Part shown: one piece after another, positions 61,938 to 64,000 of the stretch | How the letters are laid out: each line of letters begins with the position of its first letter | How positions within the stretch are numbered: the stretch's first letter is position 1 | NCBI GenBank assembly: GCA_002989075.1 | Contig: PSQN01000002.1 | Coordinates: forward strand, 1,256,097 to 1,320,096 | DNA: 64,000 bases | Reading direction: 5' to 3' | Source: Arthonia radiata | Taxonomy: Eukaryota > Ascomycota > Arthoniomycetes > Arthoniales > Arthoniaceae | Notes under the pieces: generated by a model | Database searches by the model: none | Told to the model about the DNA's origin: nothing | What the model saw: only the letters and a program-made list of their open reading frames with translations | Translations under genes and position numbers: made by a program

Positions 61938-62496
61938 CGAATTGACGTACAGCCAATCACTGACTAACGACATTACGACTGAATGTATATGAGCATAGCA
62001 TCGCTGCGAAGTCTCCTGTGGTCCTTAAGGTATGCTTAATCAAGCCGCTTGCACGCGCGGGCGAAGAGACTGTTTCGAATAACCCAAAATCCAATGGGAT
62101 GAGCTGCAGTCTCAGTCTCTTGCATTCTCCATCGCTCTTTCCATGTCTGCAGTTGGTATGATGCAGTCCTCGCCCAAAATCAAAGATCGTCTCATCTTGA
62201 CCCGATGCACTTCTGTCAGAGCAATATCTATGGAAGAGTAACATCTATTTCAAACTGGGGCTTCAACGTCTGAGCACTCTTTACCAGGCGAAAGTTCCGC
62301 GCTTTCATTCTCATCTTCCGTTCCGCAAATTCTTCTCCCATTCATACCGCACCGCTACATACGATTTCAGTGTCCAACGTTTGCACATCCAAACACTGCT
62401 CGCTTTGTGAACAACCAAACAGCAAACCACAGCCTTGGCCTCACCCACCATCTCCGCCGTACTCACCATTACTTCTATACGCAGGCACCACATAAC
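61938..62496. other. intergenic
   Basis: Holds the E2 3' UTR and the promoter or leader of the truncated gene downstream, whose frame is open for about 150 nt upstream of its ATG without another ATG. Confidence 0.4.
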
Positions 62497-64000
62497 ATGT
62501 TCCAACTCTCGCTGTACTCGCGTGTTGGCACGCACAACACTCTCGCACCTATGAATCTGAACCACACGTATGATCGCACATCACCGCTGCCGCTCCACAC
62601 CCTCGAGCCGCGCATGAACTACGTTGAGGAACCGCGATACCCATACCCGCACATCATTCAAGCACAATCCCTCACGACCCTCATTCGCCGCAGGCTCCGC
62701 CCAATACAAACTGACCTGCGCCATGTTTCCGACAAGAGCGATGACGAGCCAACTGAGAAAACACCTTCCATGCTTGACGGCCCCAAGACAGGCTTTGGTC
62801 CACCAATACAGCCGTTGCAAAAGAGTGTCGCGCCCTCACCTCCTCCGAAGCGTACTAAGAGACTGCAGACGGGGGTGCGTCGCGTTCCAGGCGGTCCGAA
62901 GACAGAGCAGTATCGACCCTACTATCACACCGATGCTTTTGAACCGGACCGGCTATCTGGATCGGACCTTGCGATGTACGAGGGGCACCAAGATGCCGTT
63001 GGGGAGAGTGACGAGGATGGTCAAAGACACCAACTCAGGTATGTATCGCCGGTCTTGTCACGCGAGTCACTTGGAGCCATACATGCGGCGAACGGACAAT
63101 TTGGGTTGGCTGGGCCGGGCAAGCCAAGGCAGAGGCACGACGATAACTTTGACGAACACCTCGAAAAGAAAAGGAAACGGATAAGTATCTCATCAATACC
63201 GAACGGCGGTGAATCAGCGACCATAGGAAGGAGCTCGACCTTCAGTTCGATGTCGCCTTGCGAAAATAAACGCAAGCAACAAGACGAGGGGAGATGTACT
63301 AGGAGTGCTGCGCCCACGCCGTCCCCCGCAAAACTGCATATACAAAAGCGGACACTCAGTTTCACGCCCGCACCGCTGCACAATCGGCTTCTCAAGCGGG
63401 TGAAGATGTCCAAAGCGGATGAGGAAAGGAGGAGTCCTACACATTCAGCATCGAACACAGGTCCTAGTCCACGACAGCGATCGCTGGAGTATGCTTCTTA
63501 CTCGTCCATTCACCCGACGATGGAGTCGACAGGCGTGGCAAGCTCGCTTAGACGCCGTGGGTCGCCTAGCTATGCTCTGGAGCCCACCGGCTCAAAGGCG
63601 CCTGCGCCTTTGATTGACGAAATTCATGTACGACCAAAAAGTCCAAGTTATGCACCTGGATCGCCAACACAGCACCACCTTGATCAGCGTGTGCGAGCCA
63701 GTGCGAACAACGTGCACTCGTCCACTTCCTTCGAGATGCCCCCGCACTCGATCGACCATCACCATGTACAAGCTAAAAGTCCAAGTTACGCACCTGGATC
63801 GCCAACCCAGTACCAGTTCAACCGCGTGCAAGTGGACGAACCCAACGGGCAGACCCCGCACGCGGACGATGCAGCCGAGCAGCAAATGGCGAAAAGCCCA
63901 ACATACGCACCTCCCTCACCTCCCCAGCACCACCGCCTTCAAAACGGTAGAAATGATTTCTTAGAAATGCCACATGATCTGGCAACGTCGGTAAGAAACG
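62497..64000 (+). CDS. partial disordered nuclear-type protein with CTD-like repeats (at least 501 codons)
   Basis: The frame is open from the ATG at 62497 to the window end, so the gene is truncated on the right. I do not recognise it. Composition: His/Pro/Tyr-rich start, basic clusters (PPPKRTKRLQTGVRR, KKRKRISIS), then Ser/Pro-rich sequence with at least three repeats of K-S-P-S/T-Y-A-P-x-S-P-x-Q, resembling the RNA polymerase II C-terminal heptad Tyr-Ser-Pro-Thr-Ser-Pro-Ser. Basic clusters suggest nuclear localisation. A GTAAGA at 63991 may be a donor, so the last codons here are unsure. Nuclear transcription-linked function is only suggested by the repeats. Confidence 0.65.
   Translation, partial: MFQLSLYSRVGTHNTLAPMNLNHTYDRTSPLPLHTLEPRMNYVEEPRYPYPHIIQAQSLTTLIRRRLRPIQTDLRHVSDKSDDEPTEKTPSMLDGPKTGFGPPIQPLQKSVAPSPPPKRTKRLQTGVRRVPGGPKTEQYRPYYHTDAFEPDRLSGSDLAMYEGHQDAVGESDEDGQRHQLRYVSPVLSRESLGAIHAANGQFGLAGPGKPRQRHDDNFDEHLEKKRKRISISSIPNGGESATIGRSSTFSSMSPCENKRKQQDEGRCTRSAAPTPSPAKLHIQKRTLSFTPAPLHNRLLKRVKMSKADEERRSPTHSASNTGPSPRQRSLEYASYSSIHPTMESTGVASSLRRRGSPSYALEPTGSKAPAPLIDEIHVRPKSPSYAPGSPTQHHLDQRVRASANNVHSSTSFEMPPHSIDHHHVQAKSPSYAPGSPTQYQFNRVQVDEPNGQTPHADDAAEQQMAKSPTYAPPSPPQHHRLQNGRNDFLEMPHDLATSVRN
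63561..63930 (+). repeat. CTD-like S-P-S-Y-A-P repeats
   Basis: Units near 63561 (diverged), 63640, 63775 and 63890. The middle two share the DNA word AAAAGTCCAAGTTA followed by GCACCTGGATCGCCAAC, so the duplication is fairly recent; spacers of 70-100 bp between them differ. Confidence 0.7.

Overview
The window looks like chromosomal DNA of a filamentous ascomycete (Pezizomycotina, possibly Dothideomycetes; the class is inferred from gene style, not proven). Genes lie on both strands and are cut by short introns (mostly 46-130 nt) with GT..AG ends and CTRAC-type branch sites. They include nuclear genes for mitochondrial complex I, mitochondrial peptidyl-tRNA hydrolase, the 26S proteasome, TFIIH cyclin, glutathione synthetase and Ras palmitoylation. 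There are no operons, no rRNA, no CRISPR and no convincing tRNA.

Layout. 0-12.6 kb: two large disordered or coiled-coil proteins of unknown role, a class V aminotransferase-fold enzyme (Egt2-like candidate) and small hypotheticals. 13.9-14.8 kb: a decayed GPI-anchored cell-wall protein. 15.5-22.2 kb: a head-to-tail, minus-strand array of small two-exon genes that I do not recognise; they share a motif pattern and a phase-2 intron at the same place. 22.3-28.6 kb: a housekeeping block (glutathione synthetase, complex I NDUFA12, peptidyl-tRNA hydrolase, acyl-CoA dehydrogenase). 29-50 kb: an accessory stretch of duplicated genes. It has three more likely members of the small-gene family (two of them in a tandem segmental duplication), four F-box-like CxxC genes, two alpha/beta-hydrolase paralogs, a membrane protein with an in-frame TGA, repeat fragments and a foldback (MITE-like) element. 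47.9-62 kb: cyclin H, a ubiquitin-like-domain protein, a DUF4203 membrane protein, an Erf4-type protein, Rpt2 and a Ubc1-type E2. 62.5 kb to the end: a truncated gene with RNA-polymerase-II-CTD-like repeats.

The most interesting signal is the small-gene family (called AF1 here). I assembled seven introns from splice sites, and each gave an intact phase and a similar C-terminal exon. One locus encodes two fused copies of the domain, one is broken by a single A in a homopolymer, and one is decayed. The array sits beside two copies of a telomere-like 13-mer. Its function is unknown.

Several genes (aminotransferase, coiled-coil protein, acyl-CoA dehydrogenase, DUF4203 protein) hide introns whose length is a multiple of three and that lack stops, so a plain ORF reading overstates the proteins. 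Coordinates of spliced genes span start codon to stop codon; exon limits are in the evidence text.
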